Shown here: positions 7,123 through 13,011 of the stretch, piece by piece | Layout: each line of letters begins with the position of its first letter | Numbering within the stretch: the first letter of the stretch is position 1 | Assembly (NCBI GenBank): GCA_035711845.1 | Contig: DASTBU010000067.1 | Span: 1-20,399 of the forward strand | DNA: 20,399 nt | Reading direction: 5' to 3' | Source: DASTBU01 sp035711845 | Lineage (GTDB): Bacteria > Acidobacteriota > Vicinamibacteria > Vicinamibacterales > 2-12-FULL-66-21 | Program-made: the position numbers and the translations under genes | The notes under the pieces: generated by a model | What the model was told of the DNA's origin: nothing | Database searches by the model: none | What the model saw: the letters and a program-made list of their open reading frames with translations, nothing else

Positions 7123-8395
7123 CTGCGGCCCTCGAGAGTTGCTTCGCCTCGCTCACGCACGCCGGGTCGTGCCCCTTTTCACAGAGCGCAATCGCCTGGC
7201 GGGCCTCGTTCCCGGCAGTGCCGCGGTCTCCCTGCTGGAGCGCCAGCCTGGCCAGCTCCACCCGCGCGCGCCCCTGCACCCACGTCTGGGCCGGCGGACC
7301 CGTTGCGAGACGAAGGTCGGCAAGCGCCTCGTCCGGCCGCGTCAGTGCGACCAGGGCCGCGCCGCGTTTGTAGCGCCAGAGCGCCTCTTCACCCGGCATC
7401 CGGCGCGCCTCCATCTCGGGCAACATGTTGAGGCCCTTCGAGAGCATCGCCCGCGCGTCCTCGAAGCGCCCCGCCCGGAGGGCTGTCGAACCCTCCTCCA
7501 GCAGTACCAGCCTGTTACGCGGGTAGAGCCTGCGCAGTTCCTGCAGCACCCGGAGCGCGTCGTCGAACCGTTTTTCCCGGTTGTAGACCAGGATCAGGCC
7601 AAAGAGCGCGTCGGTCCGACTGTCGCCGCCGGCCGCCGCGGTTTCCTCCAGCATCCTGATGCCACGCTCACGGCCGCCGCCAAAACCCACCACGTAGGCC
7701 ATCAGCCGGACGGGCAGCGACAGCGTTGAAACTATGTAGCGATACGTGCCGACGATCAAGCCGGCATCCTTCCGGCTCGGGTCGAGCTCGAGCACCTTCT
7801 CGTGGGCATCGTACGCGCGGCGTGCGGCTTTGAAGCCCGAGAGGAGCTTGCCTTCGACCGTGGCTATGTATGACGCGCGCAGGCCGACCGACGCCCCGAG
7901 GTCGTAGTAGGCCTGCGCGTCGCGGGGTCTGGCCGCGACGCGCTGCTCCGAGAGCTCGATCGCGCGCGCGACGTGCTCGCGAAACTCCGCGTCGAGCTCG
8001 GGTGGTGGTTTCGGGAGGGCGACGCTCGCTTTTGAAAACGAGCCGAGGTAGTGATCGACGGTCAGCGCCCCTCGCTCGAAGAGCATCTGGATCCAGAGCG
8101 CGTTCGCCAGGTAGCGGTGCGTCGTCGGGTCGTCCGGTGCGAGAGCGACGGCCCGCCGAAGGAGCGCCGCCGCCTCGTCGTGCTCGTGGCTGTAGAAAAG
8201 TTCCGAAGCGCGGTCCCAGAGGGATTGCAGACCTTGGTCCCTGGGTCCCTGGTCCTTCTGTCCTTGGTCCCTGAGTCCTTGGTCCCTGAGTCCTTGGTCG
8301 GTCGTCGACACGGTGGCGGGTCCGTCGGTTGCAGCGGTCGTGTACAGACAAACCGTTGCGAGGAGGATTGCAGCGCGGCGGAGGCGGGCCATCAC
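7112..8395 (-). CDS. Secreted TPR-repeat protein with DQG pentapeptide linker
   Basis: This protein of about 427 residues starts at GTG 8395 or, equally plausibly, ATG 8392. An N-terminal signal peptide (about 1-22) leads into residues 33-57, five consecutive pentapeptides of the form DQG(L/Q/P)(R/K). A helical solenoid follows. TPR-like segments include ELFYSHEHDEAAALLRRAVA with ALAPDDPTTHRYLANALW, RPRDAQAYYDLGASVGLRAS, AYDAHEKVLELDPSRKDAGL, RFDDALRVLQELRRLYPRNR and LRAGRFEDARAMLSKGL. TPR proteins act as protein-protein scaffolds, and no enzyme domain is present. The DQG stretch is encoded by a low-complexity 15-bp (7+8) DNA repeat and may be an inserted intergenic-type array. It is coupled to the downstream membrane protein by an 11-base overlap and is divergent from the AT-hook gene. 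Confidence 0.82.
   Translation of the reverse strand: MMARLRRAAILLATVCLYTTAATDGPATVSTTDQGLRDQGLRDQGQKDQGPRDQGLQSLWDRASELFYSHEHDEAAALLRRAVALAPDDPTTHRYLANALWIQMLFERGALTVDHYLGSFSKASVALPKPPPELDAEFREHVARAIELSEQRVAARPRDAQAYYDLGASVGLRASYIATVEGKLLSGFKAARRAYDAHEKVLELDPSRKDAGLIVGTYRYIVSTLSLPVRLMAYVVGFGGGRERGIRMLEETAAAGGDSRTDALFGLILVYNREKRFDDALRVLQELRRLYPRNRLVLLEEGSTALRAGRFEDARAMLSKGLNMLPEMEARRMPGEEALWRYKRGAALVALTRPDEALADLRLATGPPAQTWVQGRARVELARLALQQGDRGTAGNEARQAIALCEKGHDPACVSEAKQLSRAADGR
8225..8300. repeat. 7/8-bp (15-bp) tandem array inside the TPR coding sequence
   Basis: On the plus strand, units such as TTGGTCC and CTGAGTCC alternate (for example 8263-8300), with degenerate copies CTGGGTCC and TTCTGTCC to the left. 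The 15-bp period equals five codons, so the array stays in frame and is translated as repeated DQGLR on the minus strand. The TGGTCC core is shared with the array at 5753-5785. Confidence 0.75.
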
Positions 8396-8399
8396 AGAC

Positions 8400-8406
8400 T
8401 ATGATA
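8400..8406. promoter_or_regulatory. Shared divergent -10-like element between TPR and AT-hook genes
   Basis: TATGAT (8400-8405) reads as a -10 box on the plus strand, and the overlapping 8401-8406 reads TATCAT on the minus strand. The minus box is only 5 bases from GTG 8395 and 8 from ATG 8392, which suggests a nearly leaderless TPR transcript. No clear -35 box is seen on either side. Confidence 0.35.
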
Positions 8407-8457
8407 AGACCTCTCACGCGAGTGATTGCGGGCTGGAAGGTTCAGAGGAGGATTGCG

Positions 8458-8778
8458 ATGCCGCGCGGACGACCTAGAAAGAGCAGCGACACGGTGCTGA
8501 TGAGATCTGCGGAGATGATCGGCTGGGCGCTTGGAGGGATCGAGCGCGAAATCGCGCTGACGAAAGAGCGTCTGGCGGCGCTCAATACACAGGCCGCCAG
8601 GCTCCGCACGCGGATCGGATCACGACGCGGGTCAGGCCCGGTGGCAGCTGCGACCTTCGATGAGCCCAAAGCGACGCGGAAGCGCCGCCGGCCGCGGATC
8701 TCGGCTGAGGGCCGGCGTCGGATCTCGGAAGCGATGAAGAAGCGGTGGGCCGAACACCGCAAGAAACACCCTAGATGA
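8458..8778 (+). CDS. Small basic AT-hook DNA-binding protein
   Basis: This 106-residue basic protein starts at ATG 8458, behind AGAGGAGG with 6 bases of spacing. It opens with PRGRPRKSS, a canonical AT-hook (RGRP core) for binding the minor groove of AT-rich DNA. Residues about 20-52 form an amphipathic or coiled-coil helix (IEREIALTKERLAALNTQ). Residues 72-106 are strongly basic (TRKRRRPRISAEGRRRISEA, then MKKRWAEHRKK), resembling C-terminal tails of small nucleoid-associated or regulatory proteins. A nucleoid-organising or transcriptional role is likely; the target is unknown. It is divergent from the TPR gene, and its 3' end overlaps the converging OCD-family gene by 8 bases (8771-8778). 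Confidence 0.8.
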   Translation: MPRGRPRKSSDTVLMRSAEMIGWALGGIEREIALTKERLAALNTQAARLRTRIGSRRGSGPVAAATFDEPKATRKRRRPRISAEGRRRISEAMKKRWAEHRKKHPR

Positions 8779-9748
8779 GGATGCCTCTTCCGAGTCCGCG
8801 TGACTCTGCCTTTTCAAAGGCCAGGTGAGCGGCTGCCACGTCCTCCACGGCCATCCCGAGGGATTTGAAGATTGTCACCTCGGATGAGTTCTTCCGCCCC
8901 GGCGTGCGGCCGCTGACGACCTCGCCCAGTTCTCCGGCGATGTGGCCGGCGGTGAATCGACCCTCCTTGATCGGGAGCACGATGTCGCCGGCTTCTGCGA
9001 GCGCGGCGGTTCGCGAGTCGACGAACAGCCGCGCTCGACCGACGAGGTCGCTGTCCATCTCTCGCTGATCCGGCCTGCAGGCGCCCACGGCGCAGACGTG
9101 CGCGCCGTCCTGCACCCAGGCGCTGTGTACTACCGGCTCGCGGGATGAGGAGACGAGCGCAATCAGATCGGCGCCTTCGACGGCCTCTCGAGCCGACGCT
9201 GTCGGCGTTACATGCACCGACAGCTTCTCTTCCGCCTCGCTCGCGAATCGCGCGCGATGTGCCGCCGTCGGGCTCCAGACCCGGATCTCGGACAGCTTCC
9301 TCACGAGGCGGAGCGCCTCGAGGTGGCTCCACGCCTGGACTCCGGTGCCGATGATGGCGAGCGTCGAGGCCGCAGGCCGCGCGAGCAGTTGCGTCGACAC
9401 CGCCGACACGGCCGCCGTTCGGGCTTCCGTGATGTAGCGGCCGTCGAGCAGCCCTCGCATCTCGCCGGTTGTCGAGTCGAGCAGGATGATCGTGGCCAGA
9501 TGGGACGGAAGCCCGAGCGCCAGGTTGCTGCCGAACACCGTGACCAGCTTGGTGCCGAGCGCGCCGCTGGCGGGGATGAAGGCCGGCATCACGCCGAAGA
9601 ACGCCTTGGATGTGCCGACCTCGAGCACCGTTCGCAAGGGCTGCTGCACGCCACCCGAGGAAAACGCCGCGAGCGCGTCGGCCATGGCCGCAATAAGTTC
9701 CTCCATCGGCAGGAGCTGGCGGAGGTCGGGCTCAGAGAGGATGAGCAT
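8771..9748 (-). CDS. Ornithine cyclodeaminase/mu-crystallin family NAD(P)-dependent enzyme
   Basis: This 325-residue protein has the expected family length. Signatures include GALGTKLVTVF near K67, LLDGRYITEARTAAVSAV (100-117), the Rossmann loop AIIGTGVQAWSHLEAL (GTGVQA at 134-139), then VCAVGACRPDQREMD and GDIVLPIKEG. Family members include ornithine cyclodeaminase, ketimine reductase (mu-crystallin), alanine dehydrogenase and delta1-pyrroline-2-carboxylate reductase. The divergent neighbour is a proline racemase-superfamily enzyme resembling trans-3-hydroxy-L-proline dehydratase. Reduction of pyrroline-2-carboxylate to L-proline is therefore the most attractive specific role, but this is context inference. 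The start at ATG 9748 has no strong Shine-Dalgarno; a tandem array begins 2 bases upstream. Its stop lies within the end of the AT-hook gene. Confidence 0.88.
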   Translation of the reverse strand: MLILSEPDLRQLLPMEELIAAMADALAAFSSGGVQQPLRTVLEVGTSKAFFGVMPAFIPASGALGTKLVTVFGSNLALGLPSHLATIILLDSTTGEMRGLLDGRYITEARTAAVSAVSTQLLARPAASTLAIIGTGVQAWSHLEALRLVRKLSEIRVWSPTAAHRARFASEAEEKLSVHVTPTASAREAVEGADLIALVSSSREPVVHSAWVQDGAHVCAVGACRPDQREMDSDLVGRARLFVDSRTAALAEAGDIVLPIKEGRFTAGHIAGELGEVVSGRTPGRKNSSEVTIFKSLGMAVEDVAAAHLAFEKAESRGLGRGILI

Positions 9749-9750
9749 TC

Positions 9751-9839
9751 GAGGTCAGGGGTTCAAGGGGTTCAAGGGTTCAGAGGGTTCAAGGTTCCGG
9801 GGTTCATAGGTTCAGGAGGTTCATGAGGTTCAGGGGGTA
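9751..9839. repeat. Degenerate 8-9-bp GGGTTCAAG tandem array in a divergent promoter region
   Basis: About ten units of the form GGGTTCAAG, GGTTCAGAG, GGTTCATAG and GAGGTTCAT run from immediately upstream of the OCD ATG toward the racemase. The array occupies the 5' leader or promoter of the OCD gene. It has no internal dyad and no coding sense. Confidence 0.75.
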
Positions 9840-9845
9840 CGTGGA

Positions 9846-9875
9846 TTGTCGTGCGTGCGACCACTAGTCTACGAT
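9846..9875 (+). promoter_or_regulatory. Candidate sigma-70 promoter for the racemase-family gene
   Basis: TTGTCG (9846-9851) and TACGAT (9870-9875) are 18 bases apart, each matching 4 of 6 consensus positions. The predicted transcript has a leader of about 90 bases. That leader contains CCGAG-AGG-CTCGG (9908-9920) and outer CAACAC/GTGTTG pairs, so it may be structured. The match is moderate and could be chance. Confidence 0.3.
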
Positions 9876-9931
9876 CTTCGGGACCTGGAGCAACACGCGC
9901 GGGCTGGCCGAGAGGCTCGGGTGTTGGCGAT

Positions 9932-9965
9932 CGGACTGCGGACGCGGACGGCGGAGGGCGGAGGG
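9932..9965 (+). repeat. 7-bp CGGAGGG array that supplies the racemase ribosome-binding site
   Basis: Units CGGACTG, CGGACG, CGGACGG, CGGAGGG, CGGAGGG (9932-9965) end 4 bases before the ATG at 9970. GGAGGG of the last copy (9960-9965) is well placed as the Shine-Dalgarno, so the repeat appears to serve as the initiation signal. Confidence 0.65.
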
Positions 9966-9969
9966 CGAC

Positions 9970-10971
9970 ATGTTCACGATTCGTACGATCGACGCCCACA
10001 CAGCCGGTGAACCGCTGCGGCTGATCGTCGATGGGTTTCCGCGCGTGCCGGGCGCCACCATCCTGGAGAAGCGGGAGTGGGTGCGCAAGCACTGCGACGA
10101 CCTCCGCACCGCGCTGATGCTGGAGCCGCGCGGCCACGCCGACATGTACGGCGCCCTGCTGACCGAGCCCGAGCACGCCGACTCCGATGCCGGCGTGCTG
10201 TTCATGCACAACGAAGGGTACAGCACCATGTGCGGTCATGGCGTGATCGCAGTGGTGACGATTGCGCTCGAGCGCGGGCTCCTCGTGCCGCGTCCGGAGC
10301 GGGAGGAGATCCGGCTCGACTCGCCGGCCGGCACCATCAAGGCGCGCGCGAAGATCAGCCAGCCGGGCGACCGCACCAGGGTGTCGAGCGTCAGCTTTCA
10401 GAACGTCCCCTCGTTCGTGCTGCACGCAGCGGTCCCTGTGAAGGTCGGGCAGCGCACCCTGAAGGCCGATGTGGCCTTCGGCGGCGCGTTCTACGCGATC
10501 GTGGACAGCGAGGCGGCCGGCATCCCCATTCTGCCGTCGCGGCTGCCGGACCTTCGCCGGGCTGGCATGGAGATCAAAGCCGGCGTCGAAGCCGCCGTCC
10601 GCGTGACCCACCCCGCCGAGCCCCGCCTGCAGGGGATCTACGGCACGATCTTCACCGGGCCCGCCGCCGATGGTGCAGATTTGCGCAATGTGACGATCTT
10701 TGCAGAGGCGGAAGTCGACCGCTCCCCCTGCGGGACGGGCACGTGCGCGGTGATGGCGGTTCTGGCTGGAATGGGCCTGCTTGGCCGCGATCAGACGTTC
10801 GTCCACGAGAGCATCATCGGGACCCGCTTCCGCGGGGGTATCGCGGGGGAGACTTTCGTCTCGGAAATTCCGGCCATCGTCCCGGAGATCGAGGGGGACG
10901 CCTGGATCACGGGCGAACACACTTTCGTCATCGACGGAAACGACCCCCTCCGGCGGGGGTTCCGGTTGTAA
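9970..10971 (+). CDS. Proline racemase-superfamily enzyme (trans-3-hydroxyproline dehydratase-like, two cysteines)
   Basis: This 333-residue protein has normal family length. Both catalytic positions are cysteine: C88 in HNEGYSTMCGHG and C254 in DRSPCGTGT. A Cys/Cys pair is typical of proline racemase and 4-hydroxyproline 2-epimerase, which interconvert C-alpha stereoisomers without cofactor. The surrounding sequence instead recalls trans-3-hydroxy-L-proline dehydratases: EPRGHADMYGALL, VLFMHNEGYSTMCGH, VAFGGAFYAIVD and the C-terminal DPLRRGFRL. In those enzymes the second Cys is usually Thr. The exact activity is therefore open. The divergent OCD-family gene could encode the reductase for the pyrroline-2-carboxylate that a dehydratase would produce. 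A good Shine-Dalgarno, GGAGGG, lies 4 bases upstream. The stop TAA overlaps a -10-like TAAAAT for the next gene. Cytoplasmic, no signal peptide. Confidence 0.9.
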   Translation: MFTIRTIDAHTAGEPLRLIVDGFPRVPGATILEKREWVRKHCDDLRTALMLEPRGHADMYGALLTEPEHADSDAGVLFMHNEGYSTMCGHGVIAVVTIALERGLLVPRPEREEIRLDSPAGTIKARAKISQPGDRTRVSSVSFQNVPSFVLHAAVPVKVGQRTLKADVAFGGAFYAIVDSEAAGIPILPSRLPDLRRAGMEIKAGVEAAVRVTHPAEPRLQGIYGTIFTGPAADGADLRNVTIFAEAEVDRSPCGTGTCAVMAVLAGMGLLGRDQTFVHESIIGTRFRGGIAGETFVSEIPAIVPEIEGDAWITGEHTFVIDGNDPLRRGFRL

Positions 10972-10974
10972 AAT
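10969..10974 (+). promoter_or_regulatory. -10-like TAAAAT overlapping the racemase stop codon
   Basis: TAAAAT sits in an otherwise GC-rich context right after GGTTG. Initiation about 7 bases downstream would start an RNA near 10981, exactly at the left arm of the long hairpin before the kinase. No -35 box is seen, so this is tentative. Confidence 0.3.
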
Positions 10975-10980
10975 CACTGG

Positions 10981-11059
10981 AATGCTGAATGTTGAATGCT
11001 GAGTGCTGAATGTCGGAGTGAGGGCAGCATTCAGCATTCAGCATTCAGCAATCAGCATT
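10981..11059. repeat. Inverted heptamer arrays forming a 32-bp stem before the kinase
   Basis: The left arm (10981-11012) is repeated AATGCTG units. The right arm (11028-11059) is repeated CATTCAG units, the same heptamer read on the other strand. The arms pair over 32 positions with three mismatches around a 15-base loop. It ends 16 bases before the kinase ATG, which has no clear Shine-Dalgarno. It may be a transcript structure controlling kinase expression or an end structure of the racemase mRNA. Confidence 0.8.
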
Positions 11060-11075
11060 CGTCAGGCTCCCTGGC

Positions 11076-12887
11076 ATGATTGGCAGAACAGTCGGCAAGT
11101 ACCGCATCGTCGATCGGCTCGGCCGTGGCGGAATGGGCACCGTCTACAAGGCGGTGGACGAGACGCTCGACCGCGAAGTCGCCATCAAGGTCCTCAATCC
11201 CGACCTCGGCGACAGCGATGTCCTCAAGCGCTTTCGCGCCGAGGCGGTCACGCTCGCGCGCCTGAACCATCCGGGCATCGCCACGCTGTACGAGCTCCAC
11301 CGCGACAAGGACGATCTCCTGATGGTCATGGAGTTCGTCCGCGGCGAGACGTTCCACGACCTCTCCGAACGCCTGGGACCGCTCGCGGCGCCGCAGGCTG
11401 CGCACCTGTGCATGCAGGTGCTCGATGCGCTCGCCCACGCGCACCGCGCAGGCGTCGTCCATCGCGATTTGAAGCCCGCCAACCTGATGATCGGCGAGAC
11501 CGGTGTGGTCAAGGTGATGGACTTCGGCATCGCCCGCGTGCTCGGCACCGAGCACTTCACCCACGGCGGCTACATGATGGGAACGCCGGCCTACATGGCG
11601 CCGGAGCAGGTCATGGGACGCGACGTGGATGCGCGTGCCGATTTGTACGCGACTGGCGTCGTCTTCTATCGGTTGCTGGCCGCTCAGCTGCCGTTCGAGG
11701 CGGACACGGCAATCGCGATGGTCCAGAAGCAGATCGCCGAGGAGCCGACGCCGATCTCCACGTTCCGGCCCGACCTGCCCAACTGGTGCACGAAGGTCAT
11801 CGATCGCGCGCTCGCCAAGTCGCCCTCGGATCGCTTCCAGAGCGCCGAAGAGTTCCGCACGGCCTTGCAGCGGGCCGGTCGCGCGGAGGCGCTCGGCGAG
11901 CTGCCGACCATGCCCGCCACGCCCACGCCGCCAGGCCTGCTCATCGATCCGGAGATCACGCTCGCCAACGATCCTGGCCGGGCGGCGACCTCCGGTGTCC
12001 GTGCCGCCGTCGCAACACCGCTCACCCAGGTCCGCGCCGCTGTCGGACAGACGCAGGTTGCGCCAGCGGCCACACCGTCAGGCGCTCCAGCACTCGAGCG
12101 CACCACGGGAACCACCGTGGTGCTCGGTCGCACGCATCTGGTTGCCATCGCCGCGCTGATCCTGGTGCTCGCCGCCGGCATCGCGGTCCTGGGTTTCGCC
12201 GCGCTGAGGCGGGGCAGCTTTGCCCAGCAGCTCCCGCTGCTCGGGACGCTGCCGCAGTCCGGCGCGCCGGCCGCCGATGCTATCGATGGGGCTGCCAACC
12301 AGGCTGGGCCCACTACCAGCGCTGTGCCGCCGGTGTCTCCACCCGAACCGGCCCCCGGTGTGGCAGCAACCGCTGGTGCTGGTCCCACGAGTCCCGCCCC
12401 GACGGCTACGCCCGCACGACGGGATGCGAAAAGCGACGACAGCGCACCGGTCAAACCGGTTCCACCCCCGGCGACAACGAAGGATGCCGCGAGCACCGCC
12501 GCGCCGGTCGTCGCCTTCGACGATGTGCGCGTGCTCGTCACCGAGCCCGGCAACAAGGGCCGGGAGCGTGAGGCGGTCCTCCAATTCGGCGCCGGCCGCA
12601 TTACGGTGCTGGAGTCCGTGGATGGGCCGTCGATCGCCTCGCTTCCCTACAAGGATCTCCTGGGAGCGTTCTACTCCCGCTCCAAGCAGCCGAAGTGGAA
12701 GGACGCCGAGGGCAAGGAAGTGCAGAGCAAGGTGGATCTGGGCCGCCTCGGGTTCTTCCGCGGCGACCGCAACTGGCTGATCATGCTGACCCGCTCCGAG
12801 CCGCTGATCGTCCGAATCGACGACTCGAACCTCAAGGAGATCCTGCCGGCCTTCACCGAGCACACAGGGGTTGAAATCAGACGCTGA
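11076..12887 (+). CDS. Transmembrane Ser/Thr protein kinase (PknB-like) with C-terminal extracytoplasmic domain
   Basis: This 603-residue Hanks-type kinase has a cytoplasmic catalytic domain at about 9-265. The Gly-rich loop is GRGGMG (16-21), with K38 in VAIK, a likely alpha-C glutamate at E56, the catalytic loop HRDLKPAN (129-136, D131), DFG (149-151) and APE (175-177). All are intact. A Thr/Pro-rich juxtamembrane segment leads to one TM helix (about 353-377). A long Pro/Ala/Thr-rich linker follows, then a compact domain of about 110 residues (VVAFDDVRVLVTEPG through SEPLIVRIDDSNLKEILPAF). That end domain is not PASTA and is not recognised. With the kinase inside, it should face the periplasm and may sense a ligand. 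The gene follows the racemase by about 105 bases, with a 32-bp hairpin between, and converges on the GGT gene. Confidence 0.93.
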   Translation: MIGRTVGKYRIVDRLGRGGMGTVYKAVDETLDREVAIKVLNPDLGDSDVLKRFRAEAVTLARLNHPGIATLYELHRDKDDLLMVMEFVRGETFHDLSERLGPLAAPQAAHLCMQVLDALAHAHRAGVVHRDLKPANLMIGETGVVKVMDFGIARVLGTEHFTHGGYMMGTPAYMAPEQVMGRDVDARADLYATGVVFYRLLAAQLPFEADTAIAMVQKQIAEEPTPISTFRPDLPNWCTKVIDRALAKSPSDRFQSAEEFRTALQRAGRAEALGELPTMPATPTPPGLLIDPEITLANDPGRAATSGVRAAVATPLTQVRAAVGQTQVAPAATPSGAPALERTTGTTVVLGRTHLVAIAALILVLAAGIAVLGFAALRRGSFAQQLPLLGTLPQSGAPAADAIDGAANQAGPTTSAVPPVSPPEPAPGVAATAGAGPTSPAPTATPARRDAKSDDSAPVKPVPPPATTKDAASTAAPVVAFDDVRVLVTEPGNKGREREAVLQFGAGRITVLESVDGPSIASLPYKDLLGAFYSRSKQPKWKDAEGKEVQSKVDLGRLGFFRGDRNWLIMLTRSEPLIVRIDDSNLKEILPAFTEHTGVEIRR

Positions 12888-12896
12888 GGCTGGTGG

Positions 12897-13004
12897 CGCT
12901 TGTCACGTACGACGTGCACGTCGCACGTCGCACGGCACGTAGCACGTCGCACGTGACAAGTAGCACGTAGCACGTAGCACACAGCACGTCGTACGTGACA
13001 AGCG
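12897..13004. repeat. 7-bp ACGTAGC/ACGTCGC array with perfect 21-bp inverted ends
   Basis: Between the convergent kinase and GGT genes lie ten or so units of ACGTCGC or ACGTAGC (12918-12992) kept almost entirely in 7-bp phase. The array is bounded by perfect 21-bp inverted repeats at 12897-12917 and 12984-13004 (left end CGCTTGTCACGTAC..., right end ...GTACGTGACAAGCG). An extra ACGTGACAAG copy lies at 12951-12960. It fills the 124-base gap. A bidirectional transcript-end hairpin is possible, but there is no T-run. Confidence 0.8.
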
Positions 13005-13011
13005 GTAGCGC

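Noticed and set aside
8329..8457. Longer AT-hook protein beginning at 8329
   Set aside because: It would overlap the start of the TPR gene; ATG 8458 has an excellent ribosome-binding site and begins right at the AT-hook.
10981..11059. CRISPR array
   Set aside because: Units are 7 bp and adjacent with no spacers, and no cas genes are in the window.
11003..12571. Long plus-strand frame overlapping the kinase
   Set aside because: Arg/Ala/Gly/Pro-rich translation without motifs; the kinase frame has complete catalytic motifs.
12897..13004. Insertion sequence
   Set aside because: Perfect inverted ends exist, but the interior is 66 bases of tandem repeat with no transposase; a mobile origin is left only as a hypothesis.
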